Positions 8,281-17,497 of a stretch of 64,000 nt of DNA are shown piece by piece (position 1 is the stretch's first letter; every line of letters begins with the position of its first letter). Source of the stretch: Azospirillum brasilense (GTDB lineage: Bacteria; Pseudomonadota; Alphaproteobacteria; Azospirillales; Azospirillaceae); assembly GCF_005222205.1 (NCBI RefSeq), contig NZ_CP032348.1:399001-463000 (forward strand), given 5' to 3'. A program made the translations under genes and the position numbers. The notes under the pieces are model-generated. The model worked only from the letters and a program-made list of their open reading frames with translations, made no database searches and was not told where the DNA came from.

Positions 8281-8889
8281 TCAGCGACCGCCGGCGGCAC
8301 GACGCGGCGTGCGTGCGGCTTCCTCCGGCGGGGCGGAGCGGCGGAAGGTGCTGAGTTCGGGGATGCGGTTCACCGACAGGCCGGCGACCCGGCAGGGCAC
8401 CACCTCCAACACCTGGAATCCCGCCTTGCGCGGGTAGCGGGCGCTGACGCGCTCGCGCACCTCCCGTTCCGTCTCGGCGGTCAGGAGACAGCGGCGGATG
8501 CCCACCCAGCCGCGCTGGCCCGTCATCACCGTGGCGTCGCTCGGCACATGCCGCACGGCGGCCTCCCAGAAGCGGCCCGGACGGGGTTCGGAGCGGTCGA
8601 ACACGTGATAGCGCACGACCGGTGAGGCCTGCCGCGCCTCCAGCTCGTTCAGGGCGGCCTGCATGTCCTGCTCCGCCTTCACGGCGCGTTTCTCGGCCTC
8701 GGCGTGCTTCTGGGTGATCTGGGAATAGGCGGTGGCGATGTCCTCCACATCCTTCCCCACCTCCTCCATCTTCTCGCGGATGCGCAGTTGGCCCTGCCGC
8801 AGACCTTCCAACTGACGCCGCCAGTAGCGGTTGGACAGCACCGTCAGAACCATCAGCCCGAGGCTGAGATAGAGCATCATCCCGGTCAT
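8281..8889 (-). CDS. Membrane-anchored coiled-coil protein of unknown function
   Basis: A 202-residue protein I do not recognise. Residues 5-18 (MLYLSLGLMVLTVL) form one N-terminal membrane segment. Residues 25-85 are charged and heptad-like (GLRQGQLRIREKMEEVGKDV, then KHAEAEKRAVKAEQDMQAAL), so a coiled coil is likely. A globular part follows (VVRYHVFDRSEPRPGRFWEA) and the tail is Arg/Pro/Ala rich. The ATG overlaps the stop of the upstream gene at 8886, which encodes another protein with a membrane N-terminus and charged helix, so the two very likely act together. The role is unknown. Confidence 0.7.
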   Translation of the reverse strand: MTGMMLYLSLGLMVLTVLSNRYWRRQLEGLRQGQLRIREKMEEVGKDVEDIATAYSQITQKHAEAEKRAVKAEQDMQAALNELEARQASPVVRYHVFDRSEPRPGRFWEAAVRHVPSDATVMTGQRGWVGIRRCLLTAETEREVRERVSARYPRKAGFQVLEVVPCRVAGLSVNRIPELSTFRRSAPPEEAARTPRRAAGGR

Positions 8890-9446
8890 GCCGCCGCTCC
8901 TTCCGCGTCGGGGTCGGGCGCGTGGGCGAGCGGAACCACCATGGTCGGCAGGACGCCGTTCTTCACGGTGAAGGAGACCCGCGCCATCGCCGCCGCCTGG
9001 TCGACCGAGTAGGTCCAGACATGGGCGACGTTGGAATAGCTCCAGATCTGGCGGGCGAAGATCACGTCGCGCCGTTCGATGGACGGGAACTCATCCTGCA
9101 CGGTCAGCCGGACCCAGAAGGCGCTGGCCTCCTCGCCGTCGCCCAGCTCGTGCACGAATTCCACCTTGGTGAATTCCAGCGCCCTGATCTCCGACAGCGC
9201 CTTCTGCCGGCGCCCGTTGCATTCGGTGGTGCGGGCCTGGAAAGCGGTCATCTCCTCCCGCCGCTGCTCCAGCTTGCGGGTCCATTCGCCCAGCGCGGTC
9301 TTCTTCCGGTCGTGCTGGCGCATCATCATGGTCTGGCGCGCCTTCTCCGAGGTGATCTGCCCGACGTCGATGACGATGGACAGGCCGAGCGCCGCGGCGC
9401 TGGTGACCAGCAGAAGCATGCCCAGGAACTCGGCCGATAGAACCAT
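8886..9446 (-). CDS. Membrane-anchored charged-helix protein, partner of the next gene
   Basis: A 186-residue unrecognised protein. Residues 3-28 (LSAEFLGMLLLVTSAAALGL) form a membrane segment, followed by a helical charged region (KTALGEWTRKLEQRREEMTA) and a beta-rich C-terminal part (FWVRLTVQDEFPSIERRDVI, VAHVWTYSVDQAAAMARVSF). The architecture mirrors that of the downstream gene, with which it overlaps by four bases. The 279-base gap upstream (9447-9725) separates it from the divergent nicotinamidase gene and must hold promoters for both directions. No functional family is assigned. Confidence 0.7.
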   Translation of the reverse strand: MVLSAEFLGMLLLVTSAAALGLSIVIDVGQITSEKARQTMMMRQHDRKKTALGEWTRKLEQRREEMTAFQARTTECNGRRQKALSEIRALEFTKVEFVHELGDGEEASAFWVRLTVQDEFPSIERRDVIFARQIWSYSNVAHVWTYSVDQAAAMARVSFTVKNGVLPTMVVPLAHAPDPDAEGAAA

Positions 9447-9725
9447 TGGTGTACCTTATGGTTGCGGCGGAAGCTGCGCGTCACCGTCATTGAGGACCGG
9501 GTTTCACGGCTTGGCATTGCGGTATTCCGTCGCATGGCCCGCCGGATGCAGACAGGAATATGTCGCGCGGTTGCAACAAACGGTCGATCGGCCTGAATCC
9601 CATTGATCTTTTCGGACCTATGCGCAAGCGTTCGGCCACAATGTCGCAGTGCTTGGACACAGTCCTGAAATGTTGCGCCCCTCCGGTCACAGGACTGACA
9701 TTTCCACATTTCAAGGGGAGGACCC

Positions 9726-10478
9726 ATGCTGGACCTGATGACTCGCGGCGACGAGGCGCTGGACACCATCCGCCGCACCTTCCCGGTGGCGCTCGGCGAT
9801 TACGCCATGCCCGCCGGGGGCACCGGGCTGGTGATCATCGACGAGGTGAAGGGATTCGCCGCCGTCGGTTGCGGTCCGCTCGCCCCGGCGGCGCCGAACG
9901 CCCAGGTCGACCGCATGATCGCCGAGACGGACCGCCTGGCCCGCCGCTTCGCCGGGGCCGGCTGGCCGATCTGCGTCTCGCTGGACCGCCACGCCCCGGA
10001 CAAGCCGGAACCGCCCTATCCCCCGCACTGCCTGATCGGCACCGGCCATGACGAGCTGGTGTCCGAGCTGGCCTGGCTCGAGTCGGAACCGTCGGCGACC
10101 CTGATCGCCAAGGACTGCATCAATTTCTTCATCGGCGCGACCGAAACGGACGGCGCGGGCAAGGCCGGGCGCAACCGGCTGGTGGACTGGGTGAACGGCA
10201 ACCGGCTGGTGTCGGTCGTCACCGTCGGCATCTGCACCGACGTGTGCGTGATGGATTTCGTCCTGACCCTGCTGTCCGCGCGCAACCACGGCATGATGCC
10301 GACGCTGAAGGACGTGGTGGTCTACGAGCCGGGCTGCGCCACCTACGACCTGACGGCGGAGACGGCGCGGGATCTCGGTCTGCCGGAGACGGCGGTCCAC
10401 CCGCAGGAGCCGGCGCACCACATGGGGCTCTACATGATGGCGTCGCGCGGCGCGCTGCTGACCAACACGCTGCGCTGA
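9726..10478 (+). CDS. Isochorismatase-superfamily hydrolase, plant-type nicotinamidase homologue
   Basis: A 250-residue cysteine hydrolase. The triad is readable: Asp39 in GLVIIDEVKGF, Lys in LIAKDCINFF and Cys in TVGICTDVCVMDFV. The whole arrangement, including EPPYPPHCLIGT, LSARNHG, VVVYEPGCATYD and AVHPQEPAHHMGLYMM, closely matches what I remember of Arabidopsis NIC1 nicotinamidase, rather than the shorter bacterial PncA. Nicotinamide to nicotinate in NAD salvage is therefore the best guess. The start follows AAGGGGAGGA, a strong Shine-Dalgarno. Other amide substrates remain possible. Confidence 0.82.
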   Translation: MLDLMTRGDEALDTIRRTFPVALGDYAMPAGGTGLVIIDEVKGFAAVGCGPLAPAAPNAQVDRMIAETDRLARRFAGAGWPICVSLDRHAPDKPEPPYPPHCLIGTGHDELVSELAWLESEPSATLIAKDCINFFIGATETDGAGKAGRNRLVDWVNGNRLVSVVTVGICTDVCVMDFVLTLLSARNHGMMPTLKDVVVYEPGCATYDLTAETARDLGLPETAVHPQEPAHHMGLYMMASRGALLTNTLR

Positions 10479-10533
10479 AGTGAGGCGGATCAGGGCTTTC
10501 GCTTTTTCCAAGCGGCTCTGGTAACATCCCTGC

Positions 10534-11793
10534 GTGGCAAGGGTCCCGATCGTTCAACCGGCTGTCCCAGGCCGGCGGAAACGGCTGGACGGCGCGGAGA
10601 CGTCGCACGTGGAAGAGCGCTATCTGAGGGCGATCCGCAACGCGCTGGTCCGGCATCAGCAATGGCTGACGCGCGACCCGAGCATGAAGGGCCGGTGCGC
10701 CGACCTCAGCTTCCACAACCTGTCGGGCCTGGGCTTGCGCCGCATCAACCTCAGCAGCGCCAAGCTCAGCGGGGCGAACCTGAACAGCGCCCGGCTGTCG
10801 GGGGCCGTTCTGTCGCGCACCGACCTGTTCGGCGCCGACCTGTCAAAGGCCGACCTCACCGGCGCGTCGCTGGAGGGTGCCGACCTGCGCGGTGCGCGGG
10901 TGGAGGGGGCCTTGATGGAGGAGGCCAACCTGCGCGGCGCCGACCTGCGCAAGGGCATGATGCTGGGGGCCGACGAACGCAAGCCGGCGGGCAACGCGGA
11001 CGGCAGCACGACCTTCATCGGGTCCAAGATGGCCCGCGCCATCCTGTCCGACGCCCGCCTGGCGCAGTGCGACTTCTCCGGTTGCGACATGGCCGGGGCG
11101 ACCTTCTCCGGCAGCGACATGACCGGGACGATCCTGATCGGCGCCAATCTGATCGGCGCGGTGATGGAGCGGGTGGAGATGCAGGGCGCCCTGCTGTGCG
11201 GCGCCCGTCTGGACGACGAGCTGCGCCAGACGCTGGAGCGGCGCGGCATCGACGTGGACGGCACCGGGCTGGTCAGCCTCGCCGGGCGGATGGCCGAGAG
11301 CATTTCCGCCCACCAGCTCTGGGTCGAGCGCAACGCCGCCGCCGGCCTGCGGCTGGAGATGCAGCGCGTCGACCTGCGCGGCTACAATTTCGCCAACCAG
11401 CTCCTGGCCGGCAGCGTGATGCGCTTCTGCGGGCTGCGCGGGGCGGATTTCTCCGGGGCGAAGCTGGTCATGGCGGACCTGTCCTACTGCGATCTGCGCG
11501 AGGCGGACTTCACCAGCGCCGACCTGTCCGGCTGCAACCTGCGCGGGGCGAATCTGGCAGGGGCCAAGCTGTGGCGGGCTCGGCTGCGCCCGGTGGATCT
11601 GGCCGGGGACGGCAGCCGCCTGTGGCCGACCAACCTCGCCGAGGCCAGCCTGACCGGCGCCGATCTGCGCGACACCAGCCTCGCCCGCGCGATCCTGCAC
11701 GGCACCGACCTGACGCGCATCCGCGCCACGGTGGAGACGCTGCGCGGCGCTGACCTGAGTTTCGCCGTCGGGGTCGAACCGCAATACGCTTGA
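10534..11793 (+). CDS. Pentapeptide-repeat protein
   Basis: A 419-residue protein with two blocks of A(D/N)LxG-type pentapeptide repeats, about residues 55-150 (for example LSGANLNSARLSGAVLSRTD) and 165-230, plus a third from about 285 to the end (LRGADFSGAKLVMADLSYCD). The blocks should form right-handed quadrilateral beta-helices. A non-repeat insert near residues 235-280 (LDDELRQTLERRGIDVDGTG) separates them. There is no signal peptide, so it is probably cytoplasmic. The start codon is GTG. Such proteins can be DNA mimics or scaffolds, but nothing here indicates which. The stop is six bases from the convergent BMP gene. Confidence 0.88.
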   Translation: MARVPIVQPAVPGRRKRLDGAETSHVEERYLRAIRNALVRHQQWLTRDPSMKGRCADLSFHNLSGLGLRRINLSSAKLSGANLNSARLSGAVLSRTDLFGADLSKADLTGASLEGADLRGARVEGALMEEANLRGADLRKGMMLGADERKPAGNADGSTTFIGSKMARAILSDARLAQCDFSGCDMAGATFSGSDMTGTILIGANLIGAVMERVEMQGALLCGARLDDELRQTLERRGIDVDGTGLVSLAGRMAESISAHQLWVERNAAAGLRLEMQRVDLRGYNFANQLLAGSVMRFCGLRGADFSGAKLVMADLSYCDLREADFTSADLSGCNLRGANLAGAKLWRARLRPVDLAGDGSRLWPTNLAEASLTGADLRDTSLARAILHGTDLTRIRATVETLRGADLSFAVGVEPQYA

Positions 11794-11799
11794 AGGTGG

Positions 11800-12792
11800 C
11801 TACGAGGCGTCGGCGACCCGGATGCGGCCCTGGATGATGGCCGCGCGCGCCTCTTCCAGCCGGTCCTTCATGGCGGGGGTGACCAGCGCGCGGTTGTTGT
11901 CGTCCAGCGCGTAGTCGACGCCGCGCTCGGCCAGCCCGAGGGCGCGCGGGCCGGGGGTCCAGGCGCCGCTGCGGCCTTCCCCGAAGGCGCGCTCCACCGC
12001 AAGATCCACCCGCTTCAGCATCGAGGTCAGGATGGTGCCCGGGTAGAGGTGGTTCTGGTTGCTGTCCACCCCGATGGCGAGGCGCCCGCCGTCCTTGGCC
12101 GCTGCGAAGATCCCGAAATTGGACACGCCGGCCCCAGCAAACACCACGTCGGCGCCGCGCTGGAACTGGGCCTTCGCCACCTCCGCCCCGGTGGTCGGGT
12201 CGTTGAAGGCGGCGGGGGTGGTGCCGACGAAATTGACCAGCAGGCCGATGTCCGGGCGGGCGTGGCGGGCGCCCTGCTGGAAGCCGGCGATGAACTTGCG
12301 GATCAGCGGGATGTCCAGCGCCCCGATGAAGCCGACGGTTCCCGTCCGCGAGGCCATGGCCGCCAGCATGCCGACAAGGAAGGACCCCTCCTGCTCCTTG
12401 AAGGTCACGGACTGGACGTTCGGCGCCTCCACCACCGCATCGACGATGGTGAAGCGGACGGCGGGATGCTTCGGCGCGAGGCTGGCGAGCGGGGCGGCGT
12501 AATAGAAGCCGATCAGCGCGAGGTCGGTGACCCCGCGCCGCAGGAGGGCCGCCACCGCCTGTTCGAACTGCGCCGTGCCGGCGGGCAGATAGTCGCGGTA
12601 GGCGATCCCGGTGGCCTCCTTGAACCGCTCCGCCCCGGTGAAGGCGCCTTCGTTGAAGCTCTTGTCGAACTTCTGCCCGACCGCATAGAGCAGCCCCGGC
12701 GCGAAGTCCTGCGCCCGCGCCGGAGCGGCGAGCGTGGCGAGGCCGGCGGCGCCCAGCGCCAGGACGGAACGGCGGGAGAGATGGGTCGTCAT
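11800..12792 (-). CDS. BMP-family periplasmic substrate-binding protein (second orphan)
   Basis: A 330-residue BMP-family binding protein. The N-terminus LSRRSVLALGAAGLATLAAP ending in ARA-QDF is a good Tat signal (SRRSVL). The mature protein shows GLLYAVGQKFDKSFNEGAFT, the characteristic first strand and ligand loop, then YYAAPLASLAPKHPAVRFTI, SFLVGMLAAMASRTGTVGFI and AIGVDSNQNHLYPGTILTSM. This is the classic PnrA/BmpA layout, closer to consensus than the BMP protein at 3656. It overlaps the upstream secreted-protein gene by four bases. No ATPase or permease is adjacent. The ligand could be a nucleoside or simple amide. Confidence 0.88.
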   Translation of the reverse strand: MTTHLSRRSVLALGAAGLATLAAPARAQDFAPGLLYAVGQKFDKSFNEGAFTGAERFKEATGIAYRDYLPAGTAQFEQAVAALLRRGVTDLALIGFYYAAPLASLAPKHPAVRFTIVDAVVEAPNVQSVTFKEQEGSFLVGMLAAMASRTGTVGFIGALDIPLIRKFIAGFQQGARHARPDIGLLVNFVGTTPAAFNDPTTGAEVAKAQFQRGADVVFAGAGVSNFGIFAAAKDGGRLAIGVDSNQNHLYPGTILTSMLKRVDLAVERAFGEGRSGAWTPGPRALGLAERGVDYALDDNNRALVTPAMKDRLEEARAAIIQGRIRVADAS

Positions 12793-13535
12793 CGGGCGGG
12801 CTCGGCGGTCAGGGTTTCGGACACCAGCGCCGCGTGCCGCGCCCGCAGCGGGGGCAGGGCGGGGCTGTCGGGCCGGGGCGGCTGGAGGACCAGCCGCGCG
12901 TCGGCGCGCCCGGTCGCGGCCAGGACCGCGCCGGGGAAGGCGTCGGCGGCGCGGCGCAAAAACTCCGCGAAGGCCTCGTCGGGCAAGCCGCTGTAGGGCG
13001 CCCCGCCGTCGCCGCGCAGATTCAGGAACAGCAGCGTGTCGCCGAAGGCGGTGTAGCCGCCGCCCAGCCCCTCATGCTCCGCCGCGGCGGCGAGGAAGAA
13101 GCGCTGGGCGCGGTCCGGTGTTAGGTCGCCGGCGGGAAAGCGGACCAGGGCATAGCCGGTGGCGCCGTCGACGCTGTCGAAGTCCGCCACCAGGACGCTC
13201 TCCTGCGAGAAGCTCCAGGCGATGGCCCCGGCCAGCCGGTCGGCGGGACCGTCCTCCAACCGCAAGGACAGGTGGAGCGACGGGTTGGTCCGGAGCCGGT
13301 AGCCACCCATCCGCAGGTCGGCGGCCGTGCCCGCTCCATCCAGGCCGGCGTCGTCGAGGACAGCGGGCAGCAGCTCGGTCCCGGCGCGCTCGGTGAGGCG
13401 CTGCCGCGCCTCGTAGGACGCGTCGGGCGGTGCGCCGGCGGGCACCGCCTCGAAGAACAGATGCTGTGCCACCGCCTGCGCAAAGGCGGGCGCGGAACCG
13501 AGGATCAGCGCGAGGGCGAGGGCAAGACGGCGCAC
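12789..13535 (-). CDS. Exported protein of unknown function
   Basis: A 248-residue protein with a Sec signal peptide (MRRLALALALILGSAPAFAQ, cleavage after AFA). The mature part includes AVAQHLFFEAVPAGAPPDAS, GGYRLRTNPSLHLSLRLEDG and SFSQESVLVADFDSVDGATG, which read as beta-rich, but I do not recognise a family. Its stop overlaps the start of the BMP binding protein, so the two are probably coexpressed and both act in the periplasm. Upstream, 13536-13704 separates it from the divergent SDR gene. Confidence 0.7.
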   Translation of the reverse strand: MRRLALALALILGSAPAFAQAVAQHLFFEAVPAGAPPDASYEARQRLTERAGTELLPAVLDDAGLDGAGTAADLRMGGYRLRTNPSLHLSLRLEDGPADRLAGAIAWSFSQESVLVADFDSVDGATGYALVRFPAGDLTPDRAQRFFLAAAAEHEGLGGGYTAFGDTLLFLNLRGDGGAPYSGLPDEAFAEFLRRAADAFPGAVLAATGRADARLVLQPPRPDSPALPPLRARHAALVSETLTAEPAR

Positions 13536-13704
13536 CGGCCGGGTCTCCCGAACGAGGGGGGCGAGCGCAGTCTAGACGGGAAGGGTGTGTTGACGCATAG
13601 GTTAATCTTATGACGCTTGCGTATGGACGGCACCCCCGGGATGTGTGGTAGCATCGCCGACAACCGGCCGGCTGCGGCGGAAGAACCATGGGGAGGGAAG
13701 CGAC

Positions 13705-14532
13705 ATGACGGACGCGCGCACGCTGACGGGCAAGACCCTGTTCATCACCGGCGCCAGCCGGGGCATCGGCAAGGCGATCGCGCTGCGTGCCGCCCGCGAC
13801 GGTGCCAACGTCGTCATCGCCGCCAAGACGTCGGAACCGCACCCCAAGCTGCCCGGCACCATCTTCTCCGCCGCGGAGGAGGTTGAGGCGGCCGGCGGCA
13901 AGGCTCTGCCGATCCTCTGCGACATCCGCGACGACGCCCAGGTGGCCGAGGCGGTGGCCCGCACGGTGGAGGCGTTCGGCGGCATCGACATCCTGGTCAA
14001 CAACGCCAGCGCGATCAGCCTGACCGGTACGCTCGACACCCCGCTGAAGCGCTGGGATTTGATGATGGGGGTCAACGGGCGGGGGACCTTCGCCTGCGCC
14101 CAGGCCTGCCTGCCGCATCTGCTGAAGGCCGGGAACCCGCACATCCTGACGCTGTCGCCGCCGCTGAACCTGAACCCGCGCTGGTTCCAGCACCACACCG
14201 CCTACACCATCGCCAAATACGCCATGAGCCTGTGCACGCTGGGCATGAGCGCCGAGTTCCGCGGCAAGGTGGGGGTGAACTCCCTGTGGCCGCGCACGAT
14301 CATCGGCACGGCGGCCATCGCCATGCTGAAGGGCGCCGCCGAGTTCGACAACTGCCGCAAGCCGGAAATCCTGGCCGATGCCGCCCACGCCATCCTGACC
14401 CGCGACGCCAGGACCTGCACCGGCCATTTCTTCATCGACGACGAGGTGCTGGCGGAGGAGGGCGTGACCGATCTGGAGCCCTACGCGGTCAAGCCGGGCG
14501 CCCCGCTGGCGCCGGACATCTTCCTGGATTGA
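13705..14532 (+). CDS. Short-chain dehydrogenase/reductase, HSDL2-like
   Basis: A 275-residue NAD(P)-dependent SDR. TLFITGASRGIGKAIALRAA is the TGxxxGxG cofactor loop, LVNNASA the NNAG-type segment, and YTIAKYAMS carries the catalytic Tyr and Lys. The sequence AAKTSEPHPKLPGTIFSAAE and the proline-rich stretch after the catalytic Ser (LTLSPPLNLNPRWFQ) are typical of the HSDL2-type branch, here without an SCP2 domain. The substrate is unknown, possibly a fatty acyl or steroid-like ketone. GGGAGGGAAG precedes the ATG. A long inverted repeat follows the stop. Confidence 0.88.
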   Translation: MTDARTLTGKTLFITGASRGIGKAIALRAARDGANVVIAAKTSEPHPKLPGTIFSAAEEVEAAGGKALPILCDIRDDAQVAEAVARTVEAFGGIDILVNNASAISLTGTLDTPLKRWDLMMGVNGRGTFACAQACLPHLLKAGNPHILTLSPPLNLNPRWFQHHTAYTIAKYAMSLCTLGMSAEFRGKVGVNSLWPRTIIGTAAIAMLKGAAEFDNCRKPEILADAAHAILTRDARTCTGHFFIDDEVLAEEGVTDLEPYAVKPGAPLAPDIFLD

Positions 14533-14543
14533 GGGTGGTCTGA

Positions 14544-14589
14544 GGTAGCCGTGGAGCACCGTGGGGGCATGCCCACGGCTACCCCTTTT
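14544..14589 (+). terminator. Inverted repeat downstream of the SDR gene, probable terminator
   Basis: GGTAGCCGTGG (14544-14554) pairs perfectly with CCACGGCTACC (14573-14583), followed by CCTTTT. An alternative internal stem, CCGTGGG (14559-14565) with CCCACGG (14572-14578), uses part of the same right arm. It lies 11 bases after the stop codon. Confidence 0.55.
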
Positions 14590-14867
14590 GCGTCTCGTGA
14601 ACGCTCTTGGCGCAGAGCAGCGTTCCCACGATATCACAAGCATCGGCCACCGCTTTCGATTACACTGCGGTTTGTTTGCTCCCCAAATCGAAAGGGACCC
14701 TTTTCGCCGATCGGCTGATCCCCGGATTCAATCCGCCAACCGGCAAGTGTCCGCACGTCCCTTTCCAGTCTTGTTTGCACACACCGTCCGGTTGGGGCGG
14801 AGCGGATGCTCGAACAGCGTCAAACACTGAGCTTGTCCCAGAACAATCGGTTCATTCCGGAGCTCTT
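14590..14867. other. Intergenic region upstream of the small gene
   Basis: 278 bases with no gene I can support. It is noticeably richer in A+T than its surroundings and presumably contains the promoter of the gene at 14868. An upstream in-frame extension of that gene exists but has no Shine-Dalgarno and an implausible Pro/Cys-rich composition. Confidence 0.4.
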
Positions 14868-15125
14868 ATGACCATCGAGCTGCACACCTTTACCGTCACC
14901 CTGAATCAGTCGGAAGCAACAGCGTACAAGAGCATGGCCGAGCATCGGGCCTGGGTCCGCACCGCGGTGTCCGACCTGTCGGAGGTGCTGCGCACTGCCG
15001 GCATGGGCGCGGAGGCCCGCCTGCGCGGGCACGACCGCTGCGGTCACCTCGTCGTCGAGGCGACTGACACGGGTGCGAACTTCCTGCGCACCCTGCCGGC
15101 CATCGTCAGCGTGGAGGTCCACTGA
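14868..15125 (+). CDS. Small protein of unknown function
   Basis: An 85-residue protein starting MTIELHTFTVTLNQSEATAY, with GGAG eight bases upstream of the ATG. Predicted layout is a strand, a long helix (AEHRAWVRTAVSDLSEVLRT) and two strands (GHLVVEATDTGANFLRTLPA, then IVSVEVH). The last part, with a conserved-looking FLRTLPAIVSVE ending, loosely recalls the ferredoxin-like propeptide/inhibitor I9 fold, in which the last strand reads 'I..V..V...'; this is only a visual resemblance. A REP element follows and separates it from the convergent argE gene. Confidence 0.6.
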   Translation: MTIELHTFTVTLNQSEATAYKSMAEHRAWVRTAVSDLSEVLRTAGMGAEARLRGHDRCGHLVVEATDTGANFLRTLPAIVSVEVH

Positions 15126-15156
15126 CGGAAACCTCTGATGCACCCTCCTGGAAGAA

Positions 15157-15289
15157 CCCTCTCCCCCCTGGGGAGAGGGCTGGGTGAGGGGGCGTTACGC
15201 CCGGTAGGGCGGATTAAAAACCCCTTATGCGCAAGCGGAGCGCCTTCGGCGCCCCCCTCATCCTAACCTTCTCCCCAGGGGGGAGAAGG
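15157..15289. repeat. REP-like palindromic element, copy B
   Basis: Inverted pair of modules, CCCTCTCCCCCCTGGGGAGA at one end and CTTCTCCCCAGGGGGGAGAA at the other. It lies between the convergent stops of the small gene (15125) and argE (15297), where it could act as a bidirectional transcription stop or mRNA 3' protector. Confidence 0.88.
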
Positions 15290-15296
15290 AACGGCA

Positions 15297-16489
15297 TCAC
15301 AGCCCCTTCTTCGCGGCATCCCTCAGCCGGTGCAGGAAACGCTCGGCGCGGGCGAGTTCGCTCAGTTCCACATACTCGTCGGGCTTGTGGGCCTGCTCGA
15401 TGTCGCCGGGGCCGCAGACCACGGCGGGGATGTTGGCGATGCTGGTGAACAGCGCGCCCTCCGTGCCGAAGGCCACCTTGCCGTGGCCGTTCTGCTCGGC
15501 AAGGTTCTTGACCAGCGTCACCTCCTCCGAGTCCGGCGGGGTGTCGAGCGCCGGGCTGTCCGACAGGGTTTCCCAGGAGAAGCCGGCGTCGGGGCGGACG
15601 GCGCGCATCTCCGGTTCCAGCGTCTTGGCGAAGTCCCGCAGTTCCTTCAGCATCGGCGCCACGGGGTGGTCGGCGAGATGCCGGATCTCGAACTCGAAGG
15701 AGGCGTCGGAGGGGACAATGTTGCGGGCCGTGCCGCCCTCCATCACCCCGGTGTGCACCGTGGTGTAGGGCACGTCGTAATCGTAGTCGAACGGTCCCTG
15801 CTCGGCGAAGCGGCGGCCCATGCCGCGCAGGAAGGACACCAGCTCCGCCGCGTATTCCACCGCGTTCACCCCCTGCGGGGCGAGCGAGGAGTGGCAGGCG
15901 TGGCCGTGGACGCGGCAGCGCAACGCCACCTTGCCCTTATGGCCGACGATCACCCGCATCCGCGTCGGCTCCCCGACGATGCACAGGCGCGGCTTGACCG
16001 CCATCCCGGCGAGCTGGGTCAGCAGGCCGGGCACGCCGAGGCAGCCCAGCTCCTCGTCGTAGGAGAAGGCGTAATGGACCGGCGTCGTCAGATTGGCGGC
16101 CAGGAAGTTCGGTGCCATGGCCAGCGCCGCCGCGATGAAGCCCTTCATGTCCGCCGTGCCGCGCCCGAACAGCTTGCCGTCGCGCTCCGTCAGGGTGAAG
16201 GGATCGCTGGACCAGTCCTGGTCGTCCACCGGCACCACGTCGGTGTGGCCGGACAGGCAGACGCCGCCGCGGTCCATCGGGCCGATGGTGGCGTAGAGGT
16301 TGGCCTTGGTCCGCTCCTCGTTGAACACCAGCGTGCTGGATACCCCCAGCGCCGCCAGATGGTCGCGGATGTAGTGGATCAGGTCGAGGTTGGAGTTGCG
16401 GCTGGTCGTGTCGAAGGCGATCAGGTCGCGCAGCAGCTCCAGCGTGCGCGGGCTGCACGCGGATGGGCCGGCGGGATCGGGTGAGGGCA

Positions 16490-16493
<4 letters not shown>
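15297..16493 (-). CDS. argE: Acetylornithine deacetylase (M20 family)
   Basis: A 398-residue zinc-dependent deacylase of the M20/ArgE family, which hydrolyses N-acetylornithine and related N-acyl amino acids. Metal and catalytic motifs are CLSGHTDVVPVDDQDW (first His and the Asp), GRGTADMKGF (bridging Asp), FSYDEELGCLG (catalytic Glu and ligand Glu) and the C-terminal GPGDIEQAHKPDEYVE with the last His. The dimerisation domain contains VHGHACHSSLAPQGVNAVEY. It is the last gene of the peptide ABC operon, its start overlapping the upstream ATPase stop. That suggests a catabolic role on imported N-acylated amino acids or peptides, in addition to or instead of arginine synthesis. Confidence 0.9.

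Positions 16494-17493
<1,000 letters not shown>

Positions 17494-17497
<4 letters not shown>

Noticed and set aside
10534..11793. Short periodic DNA repeats suggesting a CRISPR or satellite
   Set aside because: The periodicity (about 15 bases) is that of pentapeptide-repeat coding sequence.
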